This document shows positions 22,987 to 29,640 of a stretch of DNA of 46,637 bases, piece by piece; the first letter of the stretch is position 1, and every line of letters starts with the position of its first letter. The notes beneath the pieces were generated by a model. The model made no database searches. It saw nothing but the letters and a program-made list of their open reading frames with translations, and had not been told where the DNA came from. The stretch comes from Lachnospiraceae bacterium. Lineage in GTDB: Bacteria > Bacillota > Clostridia > Lachnospirales > Lachnospiraceae. The DNA is taken from assembly GCA_017539565.1 (NCBI GenBank), contig JAFYCS010000094.1:1-46637 (forward strand), in the 5' to 3' direction. The position numbers were made by a program, and so were the translations under genes.

Positions 22987-23028
22987 TTATTTCGGTTTTA
23001 AATACTTTCGCTTCTGTTTTCGTTTCAT
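22987..23028 (-). CDS. Lysine-rich leader peptide abutting tRNA-Lys
   Basis: A 13-residue ORF, MKRKQKRKYLKPK, with six Lys (four AAA, two AAG). AAAGGA lies upstream of its ATG. The TAA ends one base before tRNA-Lys(TTT), and tRNA-Lys(CTT) follows. No terminator fits between, so if it regulates, it may do so through ribosome occupancy of the tRNA 5' end rather than transcription termination. Such a short basic ORF could arise by chance in purine-rich DNA, but the match to its tRNAs and to the Leu, Trp and Tyr cases argues against that. Confidence 0.7.
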   Translation of the reverse strand: MKRKQKRKYLKPK

Positions 23029-23059
23029 ATTTCTTTTCCTTTCTTTCTATTTGTATTAA

Positions 23060-23133
23060 TTGCAGCAATCGGGATCGAACCGATAACCCTTCGGGTATGG
23101 ACCGAATACTCTCGCCAGTTGAGCTATGCTGCA
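23060..23133 (-). tRNA. tRNA-Met-like (CAT)
   Basis: The acceptor is TGCAGCA/TGCTGCA with A73, the D arm AGCTC...GAG and the anticodon arm TTCGG-TCCATAC-CCGAA. Position 33 is C. A73 and a fully paired first acceptor base pair fit elongator methionine. Confidence 0.85.
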
Positions 23134-23134
23134 G

Positions 23135-23205
23135 AGCCTCCAGGCGGATTTGAACCACCATACACTGCTTACAAGGCAGTAGTCCTACCGTTGGACGATA
23201 AAGGC
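23135..23205 (-). tRNA. tRNA-Thr (TGT)
   Basis: The acceptor is GCCTTTA/TGGAGGC with two G-T pairs and U73. The anticodon arm is ACTGC-CTTGTAA-GCAGT. Confidence 0.92.
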
Positions 23206-23210
23206 TTACG

Positions 23211-23283
23211 CTCCCGGGAGAGGACTCGAACCTCCGACCTTACGGTTAACAGCCGTCTGCTCCACCGATTGAGCTACCCGGGA
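23211..23283 (-). tRNA. tRNA-Asn (GTT)
   Basis: The acceptor is TCCCGGG/CCCGGGA with G73, the anticodon loop CTGTTAA between ACGG and CCGT, and the T arm GGAGG/CCTCT. Confidence 0.93.
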
Positions 23284-23360
23284 ATAATTAGTGTCACAAA
23301 AATATCTGGCTGCCTTGACGGTTGGCATTTAATCTTCCTTCGTCAGAAGAAGAACCATAG

Positions 23361-23432
23361 CAACTCCGGTGGGAATCGAACCCACGCTACCTGATAGACA
23401 GTCAGGCGTGTTAACCGCTACACTACGGAGCC
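23361..23432 (-). tRNA. tRNA-Asp (GTC)
   Basis: The acceptor GGCTCCG/CGGAGTT has two terminal G-T pairs and G73. The anticodon arm is CCTGA-CTGTCTA-TCAGG and the T arm GTGGG/CCCAC. Confidence 0.92.
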
Positions 23433-23451
23433 ATATATATATAATTCTGAG

Positions 23452-23538
23452 TCGGCAGGGCAGGATTTGAACCTGCAGTGTTCACCCTGTGGGTTCCGGT
23501 TTTACAGACCGGTGCGTTCACCATTACGCTACCTGCCG
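23452..23538 (-). tRNA. tRNA-Tyr (GTA)
   Basis: Class II tRNA: acceptor CGGCAGG/CCTGCCG, D stem GCG/CGC, anticodon arm CCGGT-CTGTAAA-ACCGG, variable arm CCC/GGG, A73. The first pair is C1-G72, whereas bacterial tRNA-Tyr normally has G1-C72. Its first base touches the stop codon of the Tyr leader. Confidence 0.92.
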
Positions 23539-23586
23539 TTATAAATAATCTATTAAGCAGTAATAATAATAGTCTTCCATTTTCAT
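23539..23586 (-). CDS. Tyrosine-rich leader peptide abutting tRNA-Tyr
   Basis: A 15-residue ORF, MKMEDYYYYCLIDYL, with five Tyr, four consecutive (TAT TAT TAT TAC). AAAAGG lies about 9 bases before its ATG. The TAA is directly followed by tRNA-Tyr base 1. Upstream (about 23615-23640) CTGTCCG can pair with CGGACAG, and CTGTCCGGACAG is itself a palindrome, so alternative structures precede the ORF. As with Lys, there is no room for a terminator, so translation-coupled access to the tRNA 5' end is the likeliest mode of control. Confidence 0.78.
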   Translation of the reverse strand: MKMEDYYYYCLIDYL

Positions 23587-23660
23587 TGATCCTTTCCTTT
23601 TTCTTTGTTACTTCCTGTCCGCGTGCCTGTCCGGACAGATATAAATTATTAAGTTTTAAG

Positions 23661-23769
23661 AGCACGATACGGGTTACGATCCCGCTCCGCCAGTTTGGAA
23701 GACTGGTAGCGGTTAGTCCCCCTCACTTCGTTCGGCGGACAGTAGTGCATCCGATTACACCTATCGTGC
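23661..23769 (-). tRNA. tRNA-Gly (TCC) with a 36-base insertion before the anticodon arm
   Basis: The acceptor is GCACGAT/ATCGTGC with T73, the D stem GTG/CAC and the anticodon arm CCAGT-CTTCCAA-ACTGG. The T loop is ATCGTAA, without the usual TTC. The gene is 109 bases long; the excess between the D arm and the anticodon arm contains the 32-base element (23711-23742). Function is doubtful. Confidence 0.75.
23711..23742 (-). repeat. 32-base structured element, copy in tRNA-Gly
   Basis: It starts CTGTCCGCCGA and ends AGGGGGACTAACC like the copy at 21112-21143, but with ACGAAGTG instead of CCATAAGG in the centre. Confidence 0.75.
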
Positions 23770-23840
23770 ATTTGGGGAGAGAAGTGCCTGTTTTCTACTC
23801 CCCATATAAAGTTTTAATGTACCGCAGCTTTCGCTGCTAT

Positions 23841-23914
23841 CGACGGTACGGGGGTTGAACCCGTGTGACTGACTTGAAAGGCCAGCTTCTGTATCCGTTC
23901 GAATAACCGCCGTC
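23841..23914 (-). tRNA. tRNA-Glu (TTC)
   Basis: The acceptor GACGGCG/TACCGTC has one mismatch (position 6), G73 is present and the anticodon arm is CTGGC-CTTTCAA-GTCAG. The D stem is weak (TAT/ATA). Downstream spacer hairpins GCAGC-GAAA-GCTGC and TGGGGAG/CTCCCCA lie at 23767-23840. Confidence 0.85.
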
Positions 23915-23916
23915 AG

Positions 23917-23988
23917 CACCCGATAAGGGATTCGAACCCTTGTCTTTCGGCTGAGGGCCGAAAATCACTGCCATTAGACCAATCGGGC
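23917..23988 (-). tRNA. tRNA-Glu (CTC)
   Basis: The acceptor GCCCGAT/ATCGGGT has a G1-T72 wobble and G73. The anticodon arm is TTCGG-CCCTCAG-CCGAA, with C at position 33. Confidence 0.9.
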
Positions 23989-24002
23989 TTATCTTTCTTT
24001 AG

Positions 24003-24075
24003 TGCCTTGTGTTCGAGTTGAACGAACTCCTCCTGGGCTTCAACCAGGCGCTTCTACCGAGTTAGCTTACAAGGC
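24003..24075 (-). tRNA. tRNA-Phe (GAA)
   Basis: The acceptor is GCCTTGT/ACAAGGC with A73, the anticodon arm CCTGG-TTGAAGC-CCAGG and the T arm GTTCG/CGAAC. It is the first tRNA of the array. Confidence 0.93.
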
Positions 24076-24137
24076 TTATGTTCTACCTGTAAGCTGCTAA
24101 ATCGGTTGTACTTTCTGTGTGGTCTTATTGTTCTCAT
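24054..24137 (-). CDS. Possible short ORF running into tRNA-Phe
   Basis: A 27-residue ORF with AAAGGA 5 bases before the ATG. It opens with MRTIRPHRKYNRF and ends inside the tRNA-Phe D loop. It has one Phe and several Arg codons, so it is not a clear cognate leader. It follows directly after the terminator at 24156. Its opening resembles that of the 57-residue ORF upstream (MRTMRTQ). Confidence 0.3.
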   Translation of the reverse strand: MRTIRPHRKYNRFSSLQVEHKPCKLTR

Positions 24138-24155
24138 CTAATTCCTTTCTGCTAA

Positions 24156-24188
24156 TAAAAATGGGAGCCCTTTTTCTTTCAGGCTCCC
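24156..24188 (-). terminator. Intrinsic terminator upstream of tRNA-Phe
   Basis: GGGAGCC (24188-24182) pairs with GGCTCCC (24169-24163), followed by ATTTTTATT. It lies between the 57-residue ORF and the first tRNA, so the array needs readthrough past it. Confidence 0.8.
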
Positions 24189-24224
24189 ACAAAGATCTTA
24201 TGCTGCTGTCCGCACCATATTTCT

Positions 24225-24398
24225 TTATGTTCGCCTCTTGAATTCATATTCCTGCTCATATTTCGGGCGTGATATGACAATACTATCCTTATCTTTTCCG
24301 TCATAATTAAACGCTACGCCCGTAAAATCGGCGCACACGAACCACGACTGCTTGGGCAGTCTGTCGATGTTCATAAGTTGTGTACGCATTGTTCTCAT
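24225..24398 (-). CDS. 57-residue small protein at the head of the tRNA array
   Basis: An ORF with AAGGAG 13 bases before ATG 24398 (a second ATG lies 3 codons later). It reads NIDRLPKQSWFVCADFTGVA in the middle and ends in a basic EFKRRT. It is soluble and lacks a recognisable domain. Three Phe fall within eleven residues (WFVCADFTGVAF), but the ORF is longer than a usual leader peptide. It sits between two terminators in the leader of the array transcript, so it may be either a regulatory ORF or a real small protein. Confidence 0.5.
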   Translation of the reverse strand: MRTMRTQLMNIDRLPKQSWFVCADFTGVAFNYDGKDKDSIVISRPKYEQEYEFKRRT

Positions 24399-24442
24399 TT
24401 GCTTTTTTAGTCTCCTTAAATCTTTAATCTTTCACTTTGCAT

Positions 24443-24498
24443 AAAAAATGGGAAGTGATGGCTTTCATGTATCAAAACATGAAGGACAGGCACTTCCC
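24443..24498 (-). terminator. Intrinsic terminator at the very start of the array transcript
   Basis: GGGAAGTG (24498-24491) pairs with CACTTCCC (24457-24450), with an inner TTCATGT/ACATGAA stem and six T after it. It lies only a few bases after the expected transcription start, so it probably acts as an attenuator. Confidence 0.8.
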
Positions 24499-24508
24499 TC
24501 TGTTGAGC

Positions 24509-24537
24509 ATAATACAACATCACTATTTGTATGTCAA
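24509..24537 (-). promoter_or_regulatory. Strong promoter of the tRNA array
   Basis: TTGACA (24537-24532) and TATTAT (24514-24509) are 17 bases apart. The 24399-24724 interval otherwise holds the terminator at 24443 and a stretch of about 33 codons (KSKAAHPGWKQTEPEEIKD, stopping at TAA near 24617) without a start, possibly a gene remnant. Confidence 0.85.
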
Positions 24538-24724
24538 CACCTTTTTTGAAATTTTTAAAAAAATTTTTGCGCTGGTCTGATTGAGTCCTATAAACACGAC
24601 TCTTTTTTCAAGGTACTTTATGCTTTACAATGTGCCTCTACTGCCAACTTGCATTTCTTTTATGAAATCCTTTATCTCTTCCGGTTCAGTCTGCTTCCAT
24701 CCAGGATGAGCGGCTTTAGACTTT

Positions 24725-27700
24725 TTATTGTACTCTTACAGTAATATATAGTACCTGTTTGTATCCACGAGTTCTTACTGTAATAAGCGCTTTTTGTCCC
24801 TTTTTTGCAGATGATGAAACTTGTATTTTCCCATCAATGACTGTTGCAACATCTGGATTATCAGATTTCCAGTACAATTTATACTGTTTAGAACCTGTAT
24901 TTACAGTTTTTATAGTAATACTTTTACCTGCTGATAATCTTGCCGTATAGTTTCCTCCACCATCATGAATCAAATTATTATCGGTTACAAACCTTATACT
25001 ATCATCTCTTTCTGATATGTTTAGCTGTATACTAGCTTTTTTCTTTCCCTCTGCAGTTACTGCAGTAATAATTGTTCTTTGTGATACCGCTTCGCAAGTA
25101 TATGCAAGTCTCTCTCCATTAGCAAAATCAACCGTTATAGGATTAATCCTTGCATCTGTAAAATCAGTATCATCCAGATCTGCCAGAGTTTTTCCTTTCG
25201 GAAGTATTGCTAATCTAACAGAGACTCCATTTACTGCTTTAATGCCATTCTTTCCCATGCAATCACTTGCCGTAAAAGAAACTTTTTGATCTGTAGTTGT
25301 TTGTGGATTAAACTGTGCAACTGTAATAATACCACGTCCGCCAACCTGATTCGTAACTTTCTTTGCATTAAGAACTATCTTTTTAACCCTCTGTTTGCAT
25401 TTTAGTTTTACACTGATTCTAATGCTATTATCATATAATGATACTGCAGTAATAACAACCTCTCCAGGTTTTAAAGCCTTAAGTTTCCCCTTTCCACTAC
25501 AACTGATCACACTTTCATCACTAGAATATAATATAACACTCTTTAAATCTATCTTTTTGCCTAATGCATTTACTACAGATAATGATGATGATTTTCCTAT
25601 ATATATATCATCTATATAATCTCCGTCCTTGTAAATCACCTTACCTTTACGAACAAACAAATCTCCTTCATTTATTCTCTTCGCTTTAGAAGCAGATGAA
25701 ACCATTATCTTATAACTTCCATATATACTGGTACCCTTTCCATAGTATTCAAAAGGCGTAGCAGTAATAATAACTGGTTCAGTAGATACAGAAACAGCTG
25801 TTATAAGTCCCTTTTCACTAACAATGGCCACTTCAGGATTAGAACTCTCCCAGACAAGCTTTTTACTAGCAACCTTAAAGCCATTATTTGTCATGAATTC
25901 AGCTTTAAGCTGTAAAGTCTTACCCGCTTCAATCTCTGTAATATTCTTCTTATTCTTAAGATTTACTGCTGTAATTTCACCTCCAACAGTCAGTTTACAA
26001 CTTGCCTTAATTTTCCTGCCATCAACAGTAGTTGCTGTAATCGTTGCTTTTCCCGGAAATACAGCTGTCACAACACCATTACTATCAACTTTAGCAACGT
26101 TTTCATTACTACTTCTCCACTCTAACGGAATATTTGCATCCGGGTCTGATGACATAGCAATAGCATGCAATTCAATTTTCGTTCCAACCCCTATTGAGCA
26201 TGTTTTAGGTTCAATAAGGAGTTTATTCACCTCAGTTTGACTTGAAACTTCTTCTATACCATCTTCACTGCCATCAGAAATAACTTTATAGGGGAAGTTT
26301 TTAATCCCACTATTAACTACTTTATATCCTTCTGTCACCGGTACATAAAATACCTCTTGACTATAAATATCTCCCCAACTATAGAATCCGCCAGTTATAA
26401 CAAAACGTCCTGTAGCACTTATAGATGATGTATCAGCTTCTCCAAGGTCAATATAACCTCCTCTAAACTCTATGCTTGTAGCGCAAACACACGTATTTAC
26501 ATAAGCTATCTTCAACACACCCTGTCCATTAATACGAAGAGTACCATCTCCATCTTTTGATCCTCCTCGTGCACCAGTTCTGATTCCACTATCCGCATCT
26601 CTGTCCGTTCCTTGACCAATAAGATAGTTGTTTCCCTGAAGCTTCAAATTCAATGACGATTCGGACATATCTATCATATAGATTTCATCATCCAAGCCAT
26701 CAACCATTGTTCCGCTTCTTCTATCTATGATTACATTACGTAGAGTAAGATTAACAGTATTCGTTTTGTTATACTTACATTTGACAGAGCTAAGGTTAGG
26801 CCCATCTATTGACCACTGAGATGTTGTCACTCCATCCTTTAGCGTTATAATTAGTTCTCTATCCGTCAAAATCTGAACCGATTTTCTTCCAAAATTGTTA
26901 TCAGCAGTTGAATAGTCTTGATCTCTAACAAGCTTTTTTCCATCTGTAGCCCACAGTTTAAAATCACCAACTACCACAGCCTCACCTGAAGAGTTTCCAG
27001 AAAATGAGAACGATATGGTTCTCCATGCTGATGCCTGACGAGTTTCAGTCTCAACATATCTCAAAGAAATTTTAATGTTGCCATCTGACAATCCCTTTAT
27101 TCTCAGATATCCATTTTCATCAACAATATATGTTTCATCTGATATATTCCACTCTTCACCCAAATACCTATACTTCATTTGAAGTTCTTCACCTGCTTTT
27201 TCCACACCAAGATCAAGTGCTACACTTCCGAGTTCATCATCTGAAGTATCATATATATTTATAACAATAGGTTCATCCGGCGCTAATGCCTTTTTAATTG
27301 TTTCTGTTTTAGATGAAATAACATCATTTGAAACTGAACCAAACTTTTGCTTAGCAGCAACACTTATCTTACAGGAAATATCTTCCTTAACAATTAAATA
27401 GTTTTTACTTACCGATCCATCGATAGGTTTATCATCTCTATACCATTGATAAGTAACGCGATTTGCTTCTGCCGGCTCTATTCTTGCCGTCAACACTTCA
27501 CCATAATAGGGTAAACCTTCAATAAAAACATCTGCCAGTTCTACATTATTCTCAGTATATCCAAGTTCAGCCGTTACATTAACCCATTCAGACGCTTGAT
27601 ACAAATCAGATTCAGTATATCGACATGATATTTCAAATATCCCTGGAGTGAATCCATTTAACTCAACGACTCCATTATCACATGTATCATACTCTGTTTC

Positions 27701-29116
27701 TATTAATGTCCATTCTTCTGTTCCTTTCATGCGATATCTAAACTGCACTTTTCTTGAACTGTCATATTCAGTCAGTTCTACAACAACGCTACCATCTTTT
27801 TCATAGAAATTATTATTAACTGAAATAGAAGGTTTTGACAGTGTTGGAGCTTTCAAGATTTTTTCCGTCGGCTCAGAAAACAACGTTATTTCCTCTACTT
27901 CTTCATCGGTTATTGTTTGAATTACACATACAGAAACAGAATGATTAATATCATTATCTGATATTGTATATAAAATGGTATTTGCATTCTCTATCAGCTG
28001 GCTTTCACGATACCATTGATACTGCAAATTATCCGTATTATCTGGAGTTACTATAGCAAATAGATTTTCTCCATAAAAACAGTTTCCACTAATTGATACG
28101 CTATCTATACGTGGAATAGCTTTTCTTACCTTAAACGGTAATAATTCATCTTTATGACTAACAAGTTCATATCCATTAACTATAAAACTCTTGTCTAGAT
28201 CCTCTGAATAATATCCTCCGGAAATGGAAATATCAGCCTCTTTATTAACAACCGGCCCTATGAAACTCCCTCCAGAAACAATAACGACACCTTTTGATCC
28301 TGTTAAACTCTTATTATCTATACCCCGTATTATTCCTCCTTCTATAGACAGTTCAATTCCATCACTATCTATAGCTCCACGACCTATGTTTGAACCAATT
28401 ATCTCACCATCATATATATGTGTTGTTCCTACATTGTATAAACCAACACTATTATTTCCAAAGCTTTCTATTACCCCCCCATACATTGTAAAGAAAGAAT
28501 ACTCGGAAACAACCACTCCAGATGATCCTCTTATCTCACCTCCATACTGACTTAGTTTTCCACCAACATCAGTCATCTTATTTAAACGCACCGCCACGCC
28601 CGTACCATTCAAAATTCCATCATAAAGGTTTAACTCACCATAAACATTTACAACCGAAAGACAATTATCTCCGCCAACCATTCCTTTTTTTTCCGAACAA
28701 TCAAATAGATTTAATTGAGATTTATAGCCTATTTCTATAGCATAATCTTTTGCATCCCTAATAATTTTATGACCATTCAGGCAAATTGAAATCTCACCAT
28801 TGACTGTATACCATGTTGATTCTAATTCAACATCGTTCTCTAAATAATAGTTTCCTGCTTTATCTGGCAAATTATTACTTACAGACCACGGTTGAAACGT
28901 TTTTCCATCATGAATATGTGTTCCCGCCTCATCATCAGATTCATCCACTGAATCCTCTATATCAATAAGTTCAACATCGTCATGAATTATATCTATATCA
29001 TCCTCTCCATTGCCAGCTTCTACATACATGCTCATAGACGAAGTAAGCAACACAGCTATCATAGAGAAAGCTATCTCTCTTTTAAACTTTTGCATCACCT
29101 TGCTGATAACCTTCAT
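24725..29116 (-). CDS. Large secreted protein with parallel-beta repeats and Ig-like (Big_2) domains
   Basis: A 1463-residue exported protein. Residues 1-35 are a signal peptide ending near VEAG. Residues 60-330 show short beta-strand repeats rich in YGG and GGxI motifs, like right-handed beta-helix or listerial-type modules. Residues 340-690 hold two or three Ig-like modules with the recurring YQWYRE and YQWYRD strand, and 730-970 another beta-helix-like region. From about 1000 to the end come bacterial Ig-like group 2 domains (WRSSNENVAKVDSNGVVTA, SSDESVISCSG, WKSDNPDVATV). No LPXTG anchor is visible. GGAGG lies 9 bases before the ATG. It is probably an adhesin or cell-surface protein. Confidence 0.85.
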   Translation of the reverse strand: MKVISKVMQKFKREIAFSMIAVLLTSSMSMYVEAGNGEDDIDIIHDDVELIDIEDSVDESDDEAGTHIHDGKTFQPWSVSNNLPDKAGNYYLENDVELESTWYTVNGEISICLNGHKIIRDAKDYAIEIGYKSQLNLFDCSEKKGMVGGDNCLSVVNVYGELNLYDGILNGTGVAVRLNKMTDVGGKLSQYGGEIRGSSGVVVSEYSFFTMYGGVIESFGNNSVGLYNVGTTHIYDGEIIGSNIGRGAIDSDGIELSIEGGIIRGIDNKSLTGSKGVVIVSGGSFIGPVVNKEADISISGGYYSEDLDKSFIVNGYELVSHKDELLPFKVRKAIPRIDSVSISGNCFYGENLFAIVTPDNTDNLQYQWYRESQLIENANTILYTISDNDINHSVSVCVIQTITDEEVEEITLFSEPTEKILKAPTLSKPSISVNNNFYEKDGSVVVELTEYDSSRKVQFRYRMKGTEEWTLIETEYDTCDNGVVELNGFTPGIFEISCRYTESDLYQASEWVNVTAELGYTENNVELADVFIEGLPYYGEVLTARIEPAEANRVTYQWYRDDKPIDGSVSKNYLIVKEDISCKISVAAKQKFGSVSNDVISSKTETIKKALAPDEPIVINIYDTSDDELGSVALDLGVEKAGEELQMKYRYLGEEWNISDETYIVDENGYLRIKGLSDGNIKISLRYVETETRQASAWRTISFSFSGNSSGEAVVVGDFKLWATDGKKLVRDQDYSTADNNFGRKSVQILTDRELIITLKDGVTTSQWSIDGPNLSSVKCKYNKTNTVNLTLRNVIIDRRSGTMVDGLDDEIYMIDMSESSLNLKLQGNNYLIGQGTDRDADSGIRTGARGGSKDGDGTLRINGQGVLKIAYVNTCVCATSIEFRGGYIDLGEADTSSISATGRFVITGGFYSWGDIYSQEVFYVPVTEGYKVVNSGIKNFPYKVISDGSEDGIEEVSSQTEVNKLLIEPKTCSIGVGTKIELHAIAMSSDPDANIPLEWRSSNENVAKVDSNGVVTAVFPGKATITATTVDGRKIKASCKLTVGGEITAVNLKNKKNITEIEAGKTLQLKAEFMTNNGFKVASKKLVWESSNPEVAIVSEKGLITAVSVSTEPVIITATPFEYYGKGTSIYGSYKIMVSSASKAKRINEGDLFVRKGKVIYKDGDYIDDIYIGKSSSLSVVNALGKKIDLKSVILYSSDESVISCSGKGKLKALKPGEVVITAVSLYDNSIRISVKLKCKQRVKKIVLNAKKVTNQVGGRGIITVAQFNPQTTTDQKVSFTASDCMGKNGIKAVNGVSVRLAILPKGKTLADLDDTDFTDARINPITVDFANGERLAYTCEAVSQRTIITAVTAEGKKKASIQLNISERDDSIRFVTDNNLIHDGGGNYTARLSAGKSITIKTVNTGSKQYKLYWKSDNPDVATVIDGKIQVSSSAKKGQKALITVRTRGYKQVLYITVRVQ

Positions 29117-29233
29117 TTATGTACCTCCTTTATATTTAATACAATACATACAATTAGAATACTAGCTACAACTCTCTTTAGTCTCACTATATCATTCTGC
29201 CTATTCCCTCATCAAATCATTATACCTTATCCG

Positions 29234-29265
29234 AAAAAACTACTTTCCCACCAATTTGGTGGGAA
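29234..29265 (-). terminator. Hairpin downstream of the small HTH gene
   Basis: TTCCCACC (29265-29258 on the minus strand) pairs with GGTGGGAA around a 5-base loop, with TTTTTT five bases later. It lies between the HTH gene and the large secreted protein; readthrough is needed if the two are co-transcribed. Confidence 0.6.
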
Positions 29266-29359
29266 TCCTCAATACCCCCCGTCAAAAATCCGACATTTCA
29301 CCGCCGACCTTTTCTGATCATTAACCACTTTCGAAGCCCTGCCTAAAAGATTAATAGGC

Positions 29360-29566
29360 CTACTCCTCCTTCTTCTTCCTCCAGTTCCTGTATGCACCAG
29401 TGGTGACGCGCCGGTCTACCGGCTTCTCTGAATTTTCGGGAACTACCCAGACGTTACCGAATTTAGTTACTCCCGGGATAATTCCGTCTGAGCACATCTT
29501 CTGTACTCTTCTGGTGGTCAGGTTCCATTTCGCCGCCATCTCGTGTGCTGTAACGTATCCTTCCAT
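29360..29566 (-). CDS. Small excisionase-like helix-turn-helix protein
   Basis: A 68-residue protein. GYVTAHEMAAKWNLTTRRVQ forms a winged helix-turn-helix of the MerR/excisionase type, followed by a wing (GVTKFGNVWVVP) and a basic tail. ATG 29566 has GGAGG 8 bases upstream; an ATG six codons earlier lacks a site. It is the first ORF after a c-di-GMP riboswitch. No integrase lies nearby, so it is more likely a regulator than an excisionase. Confidence 0.8.
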   Translation of the reverse strand: MEGYVTAHEMAAKWNLTTRRVQKMCSDGIIPGVTKFGNVWVVPENSEKPVDRRVTTGAYRNWRKKKEE

Positions 29567-29604
29567 AAACTTTTCCTCCTTCATGCAAAGCCCAGCAAGT
29601 CATA

Positions 29605-29636
29605 CAAAAAAGCATCTGTTTTGCCAGATGCTTCTT
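29605..29636 (-). terminator. Riboswitch expression-platform terminator
   Basis: AAGCATCTG pairs with CAGATGCTT around GCAAAA, followed by TTTTTT on the minus strand. It lies directly after the c-di-GMP aptamer and before the HTH gene. Confidence 0.88.
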
Positions 29637-29640
29637 AATA

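Larger units (their letters stand above)
20233..24075 (-). other. tRNA array: 26 tRNA genes plus one anticodon-less tRNA body
   Basis: Nearly the whole 3.8 kb consists of minus-strand cloverleaf genes, many separated by 1-10 bases. Anticodons cover Phe, Glu (two), Gly, Tyr, Asp, Asn, Thr, CAT (two), Lys (two), Pro, Val (tentative), Cys, Trp, Arg (two), Ser (two), Gln (two), Ile, Leu (two) and His. No alanine tRNA is seen. None of the genes checked encodes a 3' CCA. Four short leader ORFs and one YkuK gene are embedded. Transcription probably starts at the 24509-24537 promoter, with a second start at 20741-20769. Confidence 0.92.

Noticed and set aside
23205-23330. ORF starting MPTVKAARYFCDTNYS before tRNA-Asn as a leader peptide
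   Set aside because: It has a ribosome binding site but only one Asn codon before the tRNA and then reads straight through the tRNA. It does not fit the cognate-codon rule.
21343-23665. Several 60-126-codon open frames on both strands inside the tRNA array
   Set aside because: All cross cloverleaf genes with strong stem pairing, have no family resemblance and no suitable start context. Only the YkuK gene and the short leader ORFs were kept.
23770-23840. Hairpins before tRNA-Gly as an attenuator
   Set aside because: GCAGC/GCTGC and TGGGGAG/CTCCCCA form, but there is no T-tract and no Gly-rich ORF with a ribosome binding site.
20233-24075. CRISPR array or prophage
   Set aside because: The repeated units are tRNAs of different sequence, not constant repeats with spacers, and no cas, integrase or phage structural genes are present.
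24617-24722. Open stretch after the large surface gene (KSKAAHPGWKQTEPEE...)
   Set aside because: It has coding-like composition and a clean stop but no start codon or site after the preceding stop. At most a gene remnant, so not listed as a gene.
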